Under the pieces are notes generated by a model that saw only the letters and a program-made list of their open reading frames with translations, did no database searches and had not been told where the DNA came from. A stretch of 64,000 nt of DNA from CAMTVQ01 sp947085255 (lineage in GTDB: Bacteria; Bacteroidota; Bacteroidia; Sphingobacteriales; Sphingobacteriaceae). The first letter of the stretch is position 1. Every line of letters starts with the position of its first letter. Both the position numbers and the translations under genes were made by a program. Location: contig CAMTVQ010000012.1 of assembly GCA_947085255.1 (NCBI GenBank), forward strand, positions 1-64,000, written 5' to 3'. Below are positions 8,788-18,579 of this stretch, piece by piece.

Positions 8788-10293
8788 ATGCGCAATCTAC
8801 TTTTCATCTTCTATTTTTCTCTATTATTTAGTGTTACAGCATATTCCCAGCAATGGATATACACCCCCAAAAAACCATTATCACAAATAGCTTGGGATGG
8901 GTTAGAACTGCCTAACAGAAATTTAATTATAACAGGCTATACCAATGGAGACTCAACTAATAATAGCCTTGCCTATTTGCTCAAGTTATCGCCTGATGGA
9001 AATTTGTTGCAAGAGCATAGCTTTAGTAATCAATTGGGTAGTTCTATACAATCAGTAGCGCTACTGCCCAATGGCAACTATGTAGCAGTAGGCTATGTAA
9101 AAAACAGTACCGACTCGGTAAGACGGGGCTATGTAGCGTGTTTTAATACTGCTTTTGAGCAACTGTGGGAGCAGCGTATTGTAGCACCAGCACATGTTGA
9201 TTTAGAAAAAGTAATTGTTGTAAATACCACTATAGTGGCTGCGGGCAATTATATTAAAAAATCTTCTCGGGATAGTATTATCATTTGCAGCTTCGATTTT
9301 CAAGGAAAAGCATTACGTCGTATAGGCAAACAAATACCCAGTTTTGTTGGAATTACTGATCTAGCACAAGTAGGGAATAAAGAATTTTTGCTTGCAGTGC
9401 ACAAGTTTGGAGGAGATACCTTATTGCTAATGGATACAGCATTTGTGGTGCAGCAATCTGCAAGACAAAAAGTACCTGAAGCAATGCTCAGCGGTGATCG
9501 AAAATTAATTACTAACTATGAGTATGACAGGGTGAATGGAGTAAAGCAAACAAAAAATAACAGTATATATATAAATAGCCGTATCAGTGTGGATATTCAT
9601 TCAATAGATACTGACACGGTGTTAGATAAAGATTATGCGGGTATCTGTTTGCAAAAATATATGCCTCAGCTGGATACGGTTTTTACGCGTAGCTATGTAT
9701 ATGAAGATGTATTTATGCTTGCCGGTGGGTTAGACTTTATAGATGAGAACAATATCTATATAGGTGGAAATTATAATTTTGAAGGGTTCGACCCATACCC
9801 TGATACGCTTACAAACAAATATTATGTGGTAAAAACAGATTCAATGGGTGCTGTTAAATGGCAGCGTTTAATAGGAGATACAGCCTATTTTTTTATGAGC
9901 AACGTTATTGCTACGCAAGATGGAGGCTGTGTATTGTTAGGTTCGCGGTATTTAGGGGATGGCACTCAGCTACATGATATACATGTATTAAAATTAGATA
10001 AAGATGGTACTTTGCAAACCAGTGGTATTAGTGCATTAACAAAGGCAGCACCCTTACAAATATATCCTAATCCCACAGCTAGTGTTTTTACCATAGCATT
10101 ACCCGATGAAAATGCCATTGAGGATTTTACAGTAAATGTGTATAGCGTTACAGGGCAGTTGCTAAAAAGTGTAGACATAGCCAATAGTAATTTTACTACT
10201 ATTGATATAGCCGAATTTACACAGGGGTATTACTTTGTGCAGCTAATTACGGAGTCAGGTAAGATATTTCAAGGTAAAATTGCAAAACTTTAA
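8788..10293 (+). CDS. Secreted protein with T9SS type A C-terminal sorting domain
   Basis: I start at the ATG at 8788 (MRNLLFIFYFSLLFS...), which gives a canonical signal peptide ending AYSQ; an upstream in-frame ATG at 8734 would put 18 unlikely residues before it. The mature 500-residue protein has repeated beta segments ('GNYVAVGYVKN', 'LLLMDTAF', 'NNIYIGGNYNF') like a loose propeller of the kind found in Bacteroidota delta-60-repeat or secreted surface proteins. The last 80 residues are a T9SS sorting domain: 'LQIYPNPTASVFTI', 'NVYSVTGQLLKSVDI', 'GYYFVQLIT'. It should cross the outer membrane by T9SS and be surface-attached or released. No catalytic motif recognised. Confidence 0.75.
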   Translation: MRNLLFIFYFSLLFSVTAYSQQWIYTPKKPLSQIAWDGLELPNRNLIITGYTNGDSTNNSLAYLLKLSPDGNLLQEHSFSNQLGSSIQSVALLPNGNYVAVGYVKNSTDSVRRGYVACFNTAFEQLWEQRIVAPAHVDLEKVIVVNTTIVAAGNYIKKSSRDSIIICSFDFQGKALRRIGKQIPSFVGITDLAQVGNKEFLLAVHKFGGDTLLLMDTAFVVQQSARQKVPEAMLSGDRKLITNYEYDRVNGVKQTKNNSIYINSRISVDIHSIDTDTVLDKDYAGICLQKYMPQLDTVFTRSYVYEDVFMLAGGLDFIDENNIYIGGNYNFEGFDPYPDTLTNKYYVVKTDSMGAVKWQRLIGDTAYFFMSNVIATQDGGCVLLGSRYLGDGTQLHDIHVLKLDKDGTLQTSGISALTKAAPLQIYPNPTASVFTIALPDENAIEDFTVNVYSVTGQLLKSVDIANSNFTTIDIAEFTQGYYFVQLITESGKIFQGKIAKL

Positions 10294-10300
10294 CACAAAT

Positions 10301-11017
10301 TTACCGCACCCGTAGCTGCTCACCAATTTTAATATCTGTTCCGGTTTTGTTGTTTAGCTGTTGTAGGTTAGTTACCGTAGTATCGTATTTTTTGGAGATA
10401 CTATAAAGCGTATCTTTCTTTTTTACGGTATGTAGCTTTATCTGCTCCTGCTTAGGTGTATCCTTTGTTTTGCCTTTAGGTACTTTTACCCTTCCTCTGG
10501 CGTCGTAGGCGTTTAATTCGTATTTTTCTATCAGGTTAATGAGCAATTGCGGGTAATTAGGATTGGTAGCATATCCAGCTTTTTTTAATCCTTCTGCCCA
10601 TGCTTTGTAGTCGGTGCGCTCCAGTTCAAATAAAAAGGCGTAACGTTTACGATCTCGCATAAAATCAGAATGGTCGGTATACGAATGTTTTACTTTTCTA
10701 TACTTTCTAAAACACTCATTTTTAGCATCATCATCACGGTACACTTTTCCTCCGGTCCAATTATCGACACACTTAATGCCAAAGTGATTATTAGCTGTTT
10801 TTGCCAACTCGCTATTACCATTACCCGATTCTAAAATGCCCTGTGCTAAGGTTATACTTGCCGGAACACCCACTCGCTTCATTTCTTTTACTGCCAGTTT
10901 TTTGTACGTGCTTATATAGCTTTCGGTAGCTTGGTTTTGGGCTGTTACCGAGACGCATACAAATTGTAGTAAAGAGTAGATGAGTAAATAAATTGATAAT
11001 CGAAAAGTGTTTTGCAT
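10301..11017 (-). CDS. Exported glucosaminidase with C-terminal LysM domain
   Basis: A 238-residue peptidoglycan hydrolase. A signal peptide (residues 1-27) precedes a FlgJ-type glucosaminidase domain. 'ITLAQGILESGNGNSELA' carries the likely catalytic Glu at 63, and 'NNHFGIKC', 'FRKYRKVKHSYTDHSDFM' and 'YATNPNYPQLL' are family landmarks. Residues about 193-238 form one LysM repeat ('HTVKKKDTLYSISKKYDT', 'LNNKTGTDIKIGEQLRV') for binding glycan strands. It cleaves beta-1,4-linked N-acetylglucosaminyl bonds in the cell wall. It runs in the same direction as the O-methyltransferase and M16 peptidase genes; spacing to the former is 18 bases. Confidence 0.88.
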   Translation of the reverse strand: MQNTFRLSIYLLIYSLLQFVCVSVTAQNQATESYISTYKKLAVKEMKRVGVPASITLAQGILESGNGNSELAKTANNHFGIKCVDNWTGGKVYRDDDAKNECFRKYRKVKHSYTDHSDFMRDRKRYAFLFELERTDYKAWAEGLKKAGYATNPNYPQLLINLIEKYELNAYDARGRVKVPKGKTKDTPKQEQIKLHTVKKKDTLYSISKKYDTTVTNLQQLNNKTGTDIKIGEQLRVR

Positions 11018-11035
11018 CGCTTTTTTAGGAGTCTT

Positions 11036-11674
11036 TTATTTTTTTCGGATAAGTAATAAACCATCACGCACGGGCAGCAATACATTTTCTACACGGGTAT
11101 CGGCATGTATAAAGTCATTAAATGAGCGCAGGGTAAGTGTATCCTTATCATTTTTGGTAACGTCGGTAATTTTGCCACTCCACAGTACATTGTCGGCAAT
11201 AATAAGCCCCCCACTTCGTACTTTATCTATTATCAGGTTGTAATAATTCAGATAGTTTTCTTTATCGGCATCAATAAAGACCAAATCAAAAGTTTCGGTA
11301 AGCAAAGGAATGATGTGTAGGGCATTTCCTATTTTATAACTTATCTGGTCTGATAAACCTGCCTCGGCAAAATAGCCTGCTACACGTGCCTGCAACTCCT
11401 CATTTATATCTATGGTAATGAGTTTTCCATTGGTCTGAAGCCCTTGCGCTAAGCAAATAGCAGAATATCCGGTAAAGGTGCCAATCTCTAAGATACAAGA
11501 AGGTTGTATCATGTGGCTAATCATACTCAAAAACTGCCCTTGCAATTGCCCCGAAAGCATGCGCGGCATCAGTATCTTGGCGTGGGTATCACGGGTTATT
11601 CTTTGGAGAATAGAAAGCTCCGCTGAGGTATGCTCTTCGGCATAGTTTTGTATGTCGGTAGGTATAAATTCCAT
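11036..11674 (-). CDS. SAM-dependent O-methyltransferase (COMT-like)
   Basis: A 212-residue class I methyltransferase of the small cation-dependent catechol/caffeoyl-CoA O-methyltransferase family. 'ILEIGTFTGYSAICLA' is the SAM-binding motif I, 'KLITIDINEE' the acidic ribose-binding strand, and 'LVFIDADKENYLNYY' the metal-binding strand. 'GGLIIADNVLWSGKI' is the typical motif before the catalytic centre. The natural substrate is unknown. It sits between the M16 peptidase (4 bases upstream) and the glucosaminidase, in a probable three-gene transcript. Length and motif order match the family completely. Confidence 0.9.
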   Translation of the reverse strand: MEFIPTDIQNYAEEHTSAELSILQRITRDTHAKILMPRMLSGQLQGQFLSMISHMIQPSCILEIGTFTGYSAICLAQGLQTNGKLITIDINEELQARVAGYFAEAGLSDQISYKIGNALHIIPLLTETFDLVFIDADKENYLNYYNLIIDKVRSGGLIIADNVLWSGKITDVTKNDKDTLTLRSFNDFIHADTRVENVLLPVRDGLLLIRKK

Positions 11675-11678
11675 TCAA

Positions 11679-12908
11679 TTACTCGGGTAAATATATTAAT
11701 AAACTCTGTTGAGATTCGTCAAACACGTCATTGGCAGCTTGTAGCATTTCGGCTGAGGTAATGGCCTCTATCTTAGCATATATTTCGGGCAGGGTATCTA
11801 CCCTTTGGTGGTCGAGTAAATTTTTGCATAAGGCAATAAGTACCCCTAATCTACTTTCTTCCGATAAACCAATTTGCCCAATAAATCGTTTTTTAGCCTG
11901 TTTTAGTGCAACAGCACTTTGTGGTGTTTCGCGTAGTAAACGCAGCTCTTTTTTTACCAAACGTAGGCAACGTTCAATTTTTTCGCTATCCGTGCCCATG
12001 TAAATACTGAAAAATCCGCAATCGCTCATTGGCGAATAGTTGGATTCGATACTATATGCAATGCCGTATTTTTCGCGAATATTTAGATTAAGCTTGGCAC
12101 TCATACCTCCACCTAATATATTGTTAAGCAACAGCATGGGTAACTTTAGCTTATGGTGCAAATCATAACTGCGATTACCAATAAGCGCATGCGCTTGGTG
12201 GCTATTTTTGGTAACAGTTCTTGCTTGCGGAGTATAGCCAGATGCGGGTGTGCGTTGTGTAGATTTATTCGAACTGCTAATGCCTCCAAAATGATCTTCT
12301 ATTATGCGCTGCACTTTAGCAAACGGCAACGAAGAATGTACGCCTACCACAATTTGTTCGGGTAAGTAATTGGCTGCAATAAAATGCTGCACATCTTTCT
12401 TCTGAAAAGTTTTTACACTTTGTTCGGTACCCAAAATAGAATTACCCAAAGTGTGTCCTGCAAACAGTAGCTCGTCAAATTCATCCTGAATTAGTTCTTC
12501 CGGCAAGTCCTTGTACGATTCTATCTCATCAATAATCACATTTTTTTCTTTCTCCAACTCCTGCTCCGGAAACGAAGCATTAAACGTAATATCTGCCAGT
12601 AACTCTATAGCCCGAGCAGTATATTCATTAAGCACCGAAGCATGTATGCACGTTTGCTCTTTGGTAGTATAGGCATTCAAATCGCCACCAATAAGTTCTA
12701 ATCGATTAAGTACCTGATATGATTTGCGTTTACCAGTGCCTTTAAATAATACATGTTCAATAAAATGGGCCAATCCAGGCGCATTTATATCTTCATCACG
12801 CGAACCCGTATTGATGATTAAACAACAATGGGTAATAACGGTATTTAAAGCGGGTTTATACAGCAACCGTATGCCATTTGGTAAAGTTGCTATTTGGTGG
12901 TCAATCAT
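11679..12908 (-). CDS. M16 family zinc peptidase (processing-peptidase-like)
   Basis: A 409-residue pitrilysin-family protease with the inverted zinc motif HFIEH at residues 48-52 and the downstream glutamate-rich helix 'EKNVIIDEIESY' that supplies the third ligand. The C-terminal half contains the second M16 domain ('LLNNILGGGMSAKLNLNIREKYGIAYSI'). No signal peptide is visible, so it is probably cytoplasmic, like bacterial YmxG/PqqL-type short members. Candidate substrates are small or unfolded peptides; not determinable. It is the first gene of the unit running through the O-methyltransferase to the glucosaminidase. Two TATCTTTA boxes in the 78-base upstream spacer could serve as -7 elements. 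Confidence 0.88.
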   Translation of the reverse strand: MIDHQIATLPNGIRLLYKPALNTVITHCCLIINTGSRDEDINAPGLAHFIEHVLFKGTGKRKSYQVLNRLELIGGDLNAYTTKEQTCIHASVLNEYTARAIELLADITFNASFPEQELEKEKNVIIDEIESYKDLPEELIQDEFDELLFAGHTLGNSILGTEQSVKTFQKKDVQHFIAANYLPEQIVVGVHSSLPFAKVQRIIEDHFGGISSSNKSTQRTPASGYTPQARTVTKNSHQAHALIGNRSYDLHHKLKLPMLLLNNILGGGMSAKLNLNIREKYGIAYSIESNYSPMSDCGFFSIYMGTDSEKIERCLRLVKKELRLLRETPQSAVALKQAKKRFIGQIGLSEESRLGVLIALCKNLLDHQRVDTLPEIYAKIEAITSAEMLQAANDVFDESQQSLLIYLPE

Positions 12909-12986
12909 GTGTTGCTGTAAAGATAGCTATAGCAGGGATATTAAAGATACTAATAGCAAGTGTAGAATGATTTATAAAGTAGATGA

Positions 12987-13865
12987 TTAATCCGAAATCT
13001 GTACCGAAGTCATGGTAATAGAACCCATTACCACCTTATCATTAAAGAAACTTACTTTTTCGGTAGCGCGTTGCATGCCCAATACATATAATAAGGGTAA
13101 GTAATGATCTGGGGTGGGAATAGCCAGTGCCGCAGCTTTATTTAAACTTTCGTACCGTATCAAAGGCTGGTGGTTTTTATCGGTAATTAAGTCTTTAAAA
13201 ACAGTGTTCATTTCTATGGCCCAATCAAAAGCAAACGATTCGGGTTCTTGCCAAGCAATGCGCCCTAAATTATGTACCATATTACCACTGCCAATAATGA
13301 GTACTCCTTTTTTGCGCAACTCGCCCAACTCTTTTGCCAATTCGTAATGATATTGGGCTGGCTTTTGGTAATCAATACTCAGTTGCAATACTGGAATATT
13401 GGCATGTGGATACATGTGTCTCACCACACTCCAACAGCCGTGGTCGAGTCCCCATTCGTGATCCAAACCAATGGGCGTATATTTTATCAGTGCTGCGGTT
13501 TCTTCAGCGAGTTTTATGTCACCAGGTGCAGGGTATTGTACGGCATACAATGCTTCTGGAAAACCTCCAAAATCATGTATCGTTTTCGGAAAATCCATAG
13601 CCGTAATAGAGGTGCCCTTGGTAAGCCAATGTGCCGATATGCACAAAACGGCCTTCGGCTGGGGAATTGTTTTACCCAATTGTTGCCACGTTTTACTAAA
13701 CTCATTATCGGTAATACCGTTCATGGGGCTGCCGTGTCCTATAAATAAAGCAGGCATATAAGTGTCTTGTAGCGGCAAGGTAGCGGCTAACTTCTTTAAT
13801 TGAGACAATTGACTCATCACGGCAATTTGGGCTAAAACAGTGTGTATAAATGTGCTGCGGTTCAC
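12987..13865 (-). CDS. ygiD: 4,5-DOPA dioxygenase extradiol-like protein (YgiD family)
   Basis: A 292-residue class III extradiol-dioxygenase-type protein. 'PALFIGHGSPMNGI' carries the first metal-ligand histidine, 'CISAHWLTKGT' the second, and 'LDHEWGLDHGCWSVVRHMYP' the third region; 'IIGSGNMVHNLG' completes the pattern. The family opens aromatic diols such as DOPA in vitro; the physiological substrate in bacteria is unclear. The GTG start at 13865 gives an N-terminal leader starting MNRSTFIHTV, which I recall in Bacteroidota homologues (MNRxxFLKT type); the alternative ATG at 13817 would give the shorter E. coli-like form. It stands alone, divergent from the YfhO-like gene. Confidence 0.85.
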   Translation of the reverse strand: MNRSTFIHTVLAQIAVMSQLSQLKKLAATLPLQDTYMPALFIGHGSPMNGITDNEFSKTWQQLGKTIPQPKAVLCISAHWLTKGTSITAMDFPKTIHDFGGFPEALYAVQYPAPGDIKLAEETAALIKYTPIGLDHEWGLDHGCWSVVRHMYPHANIPVLQLSIDYQKPAQYHYELAKELGELRKKGVLIIGSGNMVHNLGRIAWQEPESFAFDWAIEMNTVFKDLITDKNHQPLIRYESLNKAAALAIPTPDHYLPLLYVLGMQRATEKVSFFNDKVVMGSITMTSVQISD

Positions 13866-14039
13866 AGTACAATATACAGTTATTGTCCAAAATAGTTTAT
13901 ATCAGGTGTGTATCAGTTGTTGAAAATAAAGAATATCTTCAACAAGATTTTTTTAAGAGAAGTCTAATCGAGAATAATAGATATTTGACTTGATGCACTA
14001 TGTGTTTTAAGATAAGAATTACAGTATAATTTGCCAGAG

Positions 14040-16190
14040 ATGGAGCGTTTTGTAAAGTATAAAGAAACAGTTAGCCACTTAGGGCTATTGTTGCTTGCGG
14101 TAGTGGTCGCTTATTGGCCAGTTTCTTTTTTACAGTATTCATTAAAATGGGATAATGTGGATGGCTATTTGCCACTGCGCTATTATGTAAGCGAGTCTAT
14201 CCGTAATGGACATTTACCATTGTGGCAACCTTATGCCAATTTTGGCTATCCAATACATGCTGATCCTCAAAGTGCTGCATGGTACTTGCCCACTTGGATT
14301 GTTGCATTGTTGCATGGGTATACTATGGGAGCATTGCAGATAGAATTTACGCTTACCATTTTTGCTGCGGGCATGGGGATGTATTTCTTAGCCAAAGATT
14401 TAGGTATTATTGGTCGCATAGCCCTTGTGTTAGCTATAAGTTATGCATGTTGTGGTTTTTTTGTAGGCAATGCTCAGCACCTAACTTGGCTTATATCTGG
14501 CGCCTGCATTCCTTGGGTCTTTCACTTTTATTATACCTTTAATACTACTCATAAGTATGGTTATGCAATGTGCTGTGCATTTATAGTGTGGTTATTGCTT
14601 ACGGGCGGCTATCCTGCCTTTTTTATTTGTATAGTTTATTGCTTGTTTATCGGATTTATACTGTTTTGCACTACTGCAGTTATACAAAAAAAGTGGATGG
14701 TACTTATTGATTTAATTAAACTGAATGCAGTATTCATACTTCTCTTTTTGGTATTGAGCAGTGCTTTTTTGTTGTCTGTATGGCAAGCAATGCCATATAT
14801 TAATAGAGGTGATGGGGTTTCATTAGAATTAGCCGAGAGTAATCCATTTTCTATAAAAGCAGCTATTTCATTTATCCTTCCTTTTGCTACTACTGTTAAT
14901 CCAGCGTTTTATGCTGCAGATATATCCATGATAAATGGCTATATGGGATTGTTGCTACTTATTTTTGTGGTTTTAGCAGTAGTATCTTCCAAAAGTAAAT
15001 TGCAATGGCTGCTGTTGTGTATAGCTGTTGTGTTTTTTTGTATTGCCATGGGCGGAGCTACACCGTTGCGTGCATGGTTGTATGAATATATTTTGGGTAT
15101 GAACCTGTTTCGGTTTTCTGCATTGTTTCGAGTATTTTTTATTATTCCACTATTATTAGCAGCGGGATTAGCTTTGCAAGTATATTTTTCTAATGCGACA
15201 AAGTACGTTGGTGTTTTGCGCAAAATAGTAATAGCGCTAGGGCTAGTAATTATGGCTGTTATAGTTTATGCAACTATTAAAAACAAGCAGCCACTACACC
15301 TGAATCATTTATTTAGTAACTATGAGAAGTTTTTTGAGCAAGCAACTTTGTTTACTGCCATTATTATTAATGGCATAGTACAACTTACCTTTTTAGGTAT
15401 AATTTGGGTACTATTATTAAAGCCTTCTAAATTCAATTATTGGGTGCTGTTGGTATTAGTTACTACTGATATGTGCCTGGCTACAACACTAAACAGGTAC
15501 ACTGTTGTATCTGATTTTCCCGCGCAACAGGTTGATGCGAAGTTTGTAGATTTTCCTAAAGGCTTTCCCGTTCCTCGTAATCATGTTGTATTAGATAATT
15601 CAGATGCTAATAGAAGTTATTTATGGCCACTATACCGCAACACTAATATTTATTATAAAACGGTAGGGATTAATGGATATAACTCTTTTGCATTAACTGC
15701 TTTTGATAGTCTTGAGGGATCGAAAATTGCACCAACAGTATTAAATAATGAACTCGTTTATTTTTCTGAAAGAGTACGTCCTTATACCGCATTGCATACC
15801 GATAGTATTAGCTCCGAATCAGTTTTGTATGTAGCCGATAGTACATATACACGGCTGGCTAAACTATCGCTACAGCATAATTTTTCCGATTCAGTTGTTT
15901 ATAAAGAATTGCTTCCAAATAATTTAAGCATAGAAACAAGTACCATTCATCAGCAATTTCTTACTATTATGCAAAATAGTTACAGAGATAAACATCTGTA
16001 TATTGATGGAATAGAAGCAGCTACTTTTGTAAGTAATTATTCGTTTACATCTTGTGTGCTACCAGCAGGCAAGCATCAAATAAGCTTGAAGTATACACCT
16101 AAAGCAATAATATATGCTACAATTGCAAGTGCTAGCACATTAGTACTTCTTATTGTGCTTATGCTCTTCTATAGAAAATCGCTCTTTTAG
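14040..16190 (+). CDS. YfhO-like multi-pass membrane protein (GT-C fold candidate)
   Basis: About 716 residues with some 12-14 predicted transmembrane segments. The first loop reads 'WDNVDGYLPLRYYVSESI' then 'GHLPLWQPYANFGYPIHADPQ', which matches the conserved extracytoplasmic motif of YfhO and related GT-C-fold proteins, where acidic residues act in lipid-linked sugar transfer. A C-terminal soluble region of about 190 residues ends in a final membrane helix and KSLF. In other bacteria YfhO helps glycosylate lipoteichoic acid or polymers; here the acceptor is unknown. The ATG at 14040 is preferred over a TTG three codons earlier. A 174-base AT-rich spacer precedes it with no gene. Confidence 0.75.
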   Translation: MERFVKYKETVSHLGLLLLAVVVAYWPVSFLQYSLKWDNVDGYLPLRYYVSESIRNGHLPLWQPYANFGYPIHADPQSAAWYLPTWIVALLHGYTMGALQIEFTLTIFAAGMGMYFLAKDLGIIGRIALVLAISYACCGFFVGNAQHLTWLISGACIPWVFHFYYTFNTTHKYGYAMCCAFIVWLLLTGGYPAFFICIVYCLFIGFILFCTTAVIQKKWMVLIDLIKLNAVFILLFLVLSSAFLLSVWQAMPYINRGDGVSLELAESNPFSIKAAISFILPFATTVNPAFYAADISMINGYMGLLLLIFVVLAVVSSKSKLQWLLLCIAVVFFCIAMGGATPLRAWLYEYILGMNLFRFSALFRVFFIIPLLLAAGLALQVYFSNATKYVGVLRKIVIALGLVIMAVIVYATIKNKQPLHLNHLFSNYEKFFEQATLFTAIIINGIVQLTFLGIIWVLLLKPSKFNYWVLLVLVTTDMCLATTLNRYTVVSDFPAQQVDAKFVDFPKGFPVPRNHVVLDNSDANRSYLWPLYRNTNIYYKTVGINGYNSFALTAFDSLEGSKIAPTVLNNELVYFSERVRPYTALHTDSISSESVLYVADSTYTRLAKLSLQHNFSDSVVYKELLPNNLSIETSTIHQQFLTIMQNSYRDKHLYIDGIEAATFVSNYSFTSCVLPAGKHQISLKYTPKAIIYATIASASTLVLLIVLMLFYRKSLF

Positions 16191-16199
16191 TAGAATCTA

Positions 16200-17168
16200 T
16201 TACAATAATTCAGCTATGATTTTTTCTACACTTATGCCCTCTGCATCAGCTTTATAATTGCGCACTATACGGTGACGCAATACAAGGGTAGCTACAGCTT
16301 GCACATCTTCAATATCGGGAGCATACTTGCCGTGCATGGCTGCATGGCACTTGGCACCTAATATCAAAAACTGTGATGCACGTGGACCTGCGCCCCAACT
16401 TAAATAATCGTTGCTCAGTTTGTGTGCAAGTTCAGTATTTGGACGAGTTTTTGCAGCCAGTTTTACGGCATATTCCAATACCGTATCTGTTACCGGAATG
16501 TTGCGTATCAGTTGTTGGAAATACAGAATTTCCTCGGCATCAATCTTTTTAGTAAGTTTTACTTCTCTATTTGAAGTCGTGTTCTTTACCACCATTAGTT
16601 CGTCGGCGTAGCTAGGGTAGTCCAATAAAATATTGAACATAAAACGGTCCAATTGAGCTTCTGGCAATGGATAGGTCCCTTCTTGTTCTATCGGATTTTG
16701 GGTAGCTAATACAAAAAATGGTTTTGGTAAGGGGTGATTTGTACCGCCCACTGTTACCGTTTTTTCTTGCATAGCTTCCAATAAGGCAGCTTGTGTTTTA
16801 GGTGGAGTACGGTTAATCTCATCTGCCAAAACAATGTTGGCAAATACTGGACCGGGTATAAACTTAAATTTTCGGTCTTCTCCTAATATTTCAGAGCCAG
16901 TAATATCCGATGGCATTAAATCGGGTGTAAATTGTATGCGGTTAAAACTTAAGTCGAGAATTTGTGCAATGGTTTGTACCAATAGTGTTTTAGCCAAACC
17001 CGGAACGCCAACTAATAAACTATGTCCGTTGCAAAATATAGCCGTAAGCACAGCATCTACCACCTCGTCTTGCCCAACAATTACTTGGGCAACTTCGGCC
17101 TTTATTTCTTTTATCTTCTCTACAAAGGCAGCTACACCTTCCACATCCGAATTAATTTTCTTTGCCAT
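16200..17168 (-). CDS. MoxR family AAA+ ATPase
   Basis: A 322-residue AAA+ ATPase. Walker A is GVPGLAKT at 54-61 and Walker B is IVLADEINR with D116/E117; 'GPVFANIVLADEINRTPPKTQAALLEAMQE' and 'FVLATQNPIEQEGTYPLPEAQLDRFM' are the classical MoxR blocks. MoxR proteins act as chaperones for metal insertion or complex assembly and usually sit beside DUF58 and VWA proteins. Those partners are absent here: the neighbours are parvulin chaperones (9 bases upstream). Either the partners lie elsewhere or this copy serves envelope protein maturation. Family assignment is secure. Confidence 0.92.
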   Translation of the reverse strand: MAKKINSDVEGVAAFVEKIKEIKAEVAQVIVGQDEVVDAVLTAIFCNGHSLLVGVPGLAKTLLVQTIAQILDLSFNRIQFTPDLMPSDITGSEILGEDRKFKFIPGPVFANIVLADEINRTPPKTQAALLEAMQEKTVTVGGTNHPLPKPFFVLATQNPIEQEGTYPLPEAQLDRFMFNILLDYPSYADELMVVKNTTSNREVKLTKKIDAEEILYFQQLIRNIPVTDTVLEYAVKLAAKTRPNTELAHKLSNDYLSWGAGPRASQFLILGAKCHAAMHGKYAPDIEDVQAVATLVLRHRIVRNYKADAEGISVEKIIAELL

Positions 17169-17177
17169 AAAATGCGT

Positions 17178-18524
17178 CTAATTGCTTTTTTTTATCCAAG
17201 GTTTAATCTCATCACAACCTAAAAACATAGGGTCTATACGAACATATGTTGATTGGCGTTTTTCACGAAACCACTCGGCTATCACTTTGCTTTCTTTTTC
17301 GGCTAGGGCACCTGTTTGTATTTTTTGGTAATCGTCAGTCAGATTTGCGCGGTGTGGTTCTGTTTTCGATTTATAATAAATAATACGGAAACCACGTTTA
17401 CCATCATTCGATTGGTAAAGTACTGGTTGCGAAAAAGTGCCTATTTTTAGTGTATCTATTACTAAAAAAATAGCGGCATCCAATTGGTCGGTAGTAATTT
17501 TTGTGCTTCCATCTGCTGGGCTCAGCAACATGCCGCTTGTGTTTTTGGTACGCGCATCATCTGAAAACTTAGCGGCAGCCTCACCAAATTCTATTTTTTT
17601 GGTAATTAGTAAGGTGTAAATGCTATCCATTTCTTTTTTTGTCGCAGCATAATCAGCTTCTTGTATCTCTGGCTTAATGAGTATATGGCGTACGTTTACT
17701 TGTTCTCCGCGTCGCTCAATAGGTTGAATAATATGAAAGCCATATTCTGTTTCTACTACAGGCGAAAGTTCACCGGGCTTTAGTTTAAAGGCTACGGCCT
17801 CAAATGCTTTTACCAAATCACCTCTTCCTACAAAGCCTAATTCGCCGCCAGCACGTGCAGAGCCTGGATCTTGCGAATACAGAATAGCCATTGTGCTTAA
17901 ATCTTCCCCATTTTGTACCCTCACGCGTATAGCTTCTAGCTTTTCGCGGGCAGCAACTTCTGCTTGTTCATTATATATAGGGTATTTTACCAACTGCCCT
18001 ATTTCTACTTCGGTATTATAGTAGGGTAGGCTATCGGCAGGTAGGCTGTTAAAATAACGTTTTACCTCAGTAGGCGTAATGCTGCTATTTTTAGTAATAG
18101 TTTGTTGCATTTGTTGCGCCAATAGTAACTCGCGAATATCACCACGTAACTCTTCTTTAAATTCGCTTAGCGACTTGCCTAAAAACTCTTCTAACTTGTC
18201 TTGTGAGCCAAATTGAGAAGTAAAATAACGTACTCTGCGACTCAGTTCATCTTCTACTTGTGCATCTGGTACAACAATACTATCCAATACGGCTTGGTTG
18301 TATAGTAATTTTTGTGTGAGTAATTGATCTAAAATAGAGCATTTTAAACTTTCGTTAGCAGTTGCACCTTGATTTACCAATTGTGCATATTGCCCCATTA
18401 CATCAGAGTATAAAACAATGCTATTGCCCACTACGCCCACTACCTTATCAATGCTTTCGCCTTGTTGCGCCGTAGCAGTACCAATAATACCGATGAAACT
18501 GAGTACTAAATAAAATTTATGCAT
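17178..18524 (-). CDS. Periplasmic SurA-like peptidylprolyl isomerase
   Basis: A 448-residue exported chaperone (signal peptide ending GTATAQQ). The N-terminal region 'VVGVVGNSIVLYSDV' and 'LDQLLTQKLLYNQAVLDSI' matches the SurA N-domain. A parvulin domain follows with 'ARAGGELGFVGRGDLVKAFEAVAFKLKPGELSPVVETEYGFHII', then a second, degenerate parvulin-like segment with 'VRHILIKPEI'. SurA-type proteins escort unfolded outer-membrane proteins to the BAM complex, so this one probably supports assembly of the barrel proteins seen elsewhere in the window. It is followed by moxR after 9 bases. A hairpin lies upstream between it and the next isomerase. Confidence 0.88.
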   Translation of the reverse strand: MHKFYLVLSFIGIIGTATAQQGESIDKVVGVVGNSIVLYSDVMGQYAQLVNQGATANESLKCSILDQLLTQKLLYNQAVLDSIVVPDAQVEDELSRRVRYFTSQFGSQDKLEEFLGKSLSEFKEELRGDIRELLLAQQMQQTITKNSSITPTEVKRYFNSLPADSLPYYNTEVEIGQLVKYPIYNEQAEVAAREKLEAIRVRVQNGEDLSTMAILYSQDPGSARAGGELGFVGRGDLVKAFEAVAFKLKPGELSPVVETEYGFHIIQPIERRGEQVNVRHILIKPEIQEADYAATKKEMDSIYTLLITKKIEFGEAAAKFSDDARTKNTSGMLLSPADGSTKITTDQLDAAIFLVIDTLKIGTFSQPVLYQSNDGKRGFRIIYYKSKTEPHRANLTDDYQKIQTGALAEKESKVIAEWFREKRQSTYVRIDPMFLGCDEIKPWIKKSN

Positions 18525-18579
18525 CTAAATTTAAGTTATATAAGTTAGGTGGATGTGGTGTAACTATCACGTAAAACGA

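Noticed and set aside
13114..13761. Several long plus-strand open frames opposite the YgiD gene
   Set aside because: They overlap one another in different frames and are explained by the composition of the well-conserved YgiD gene on the other strand.
16200..17168. MoxR as part of a MoxR-DUF58-VWA aerotolerance (Bat) operon
   Set aside because: None of the partner genes is adjacent; the neighbours are parvulin chaperones, so only the ATPase itself is called.
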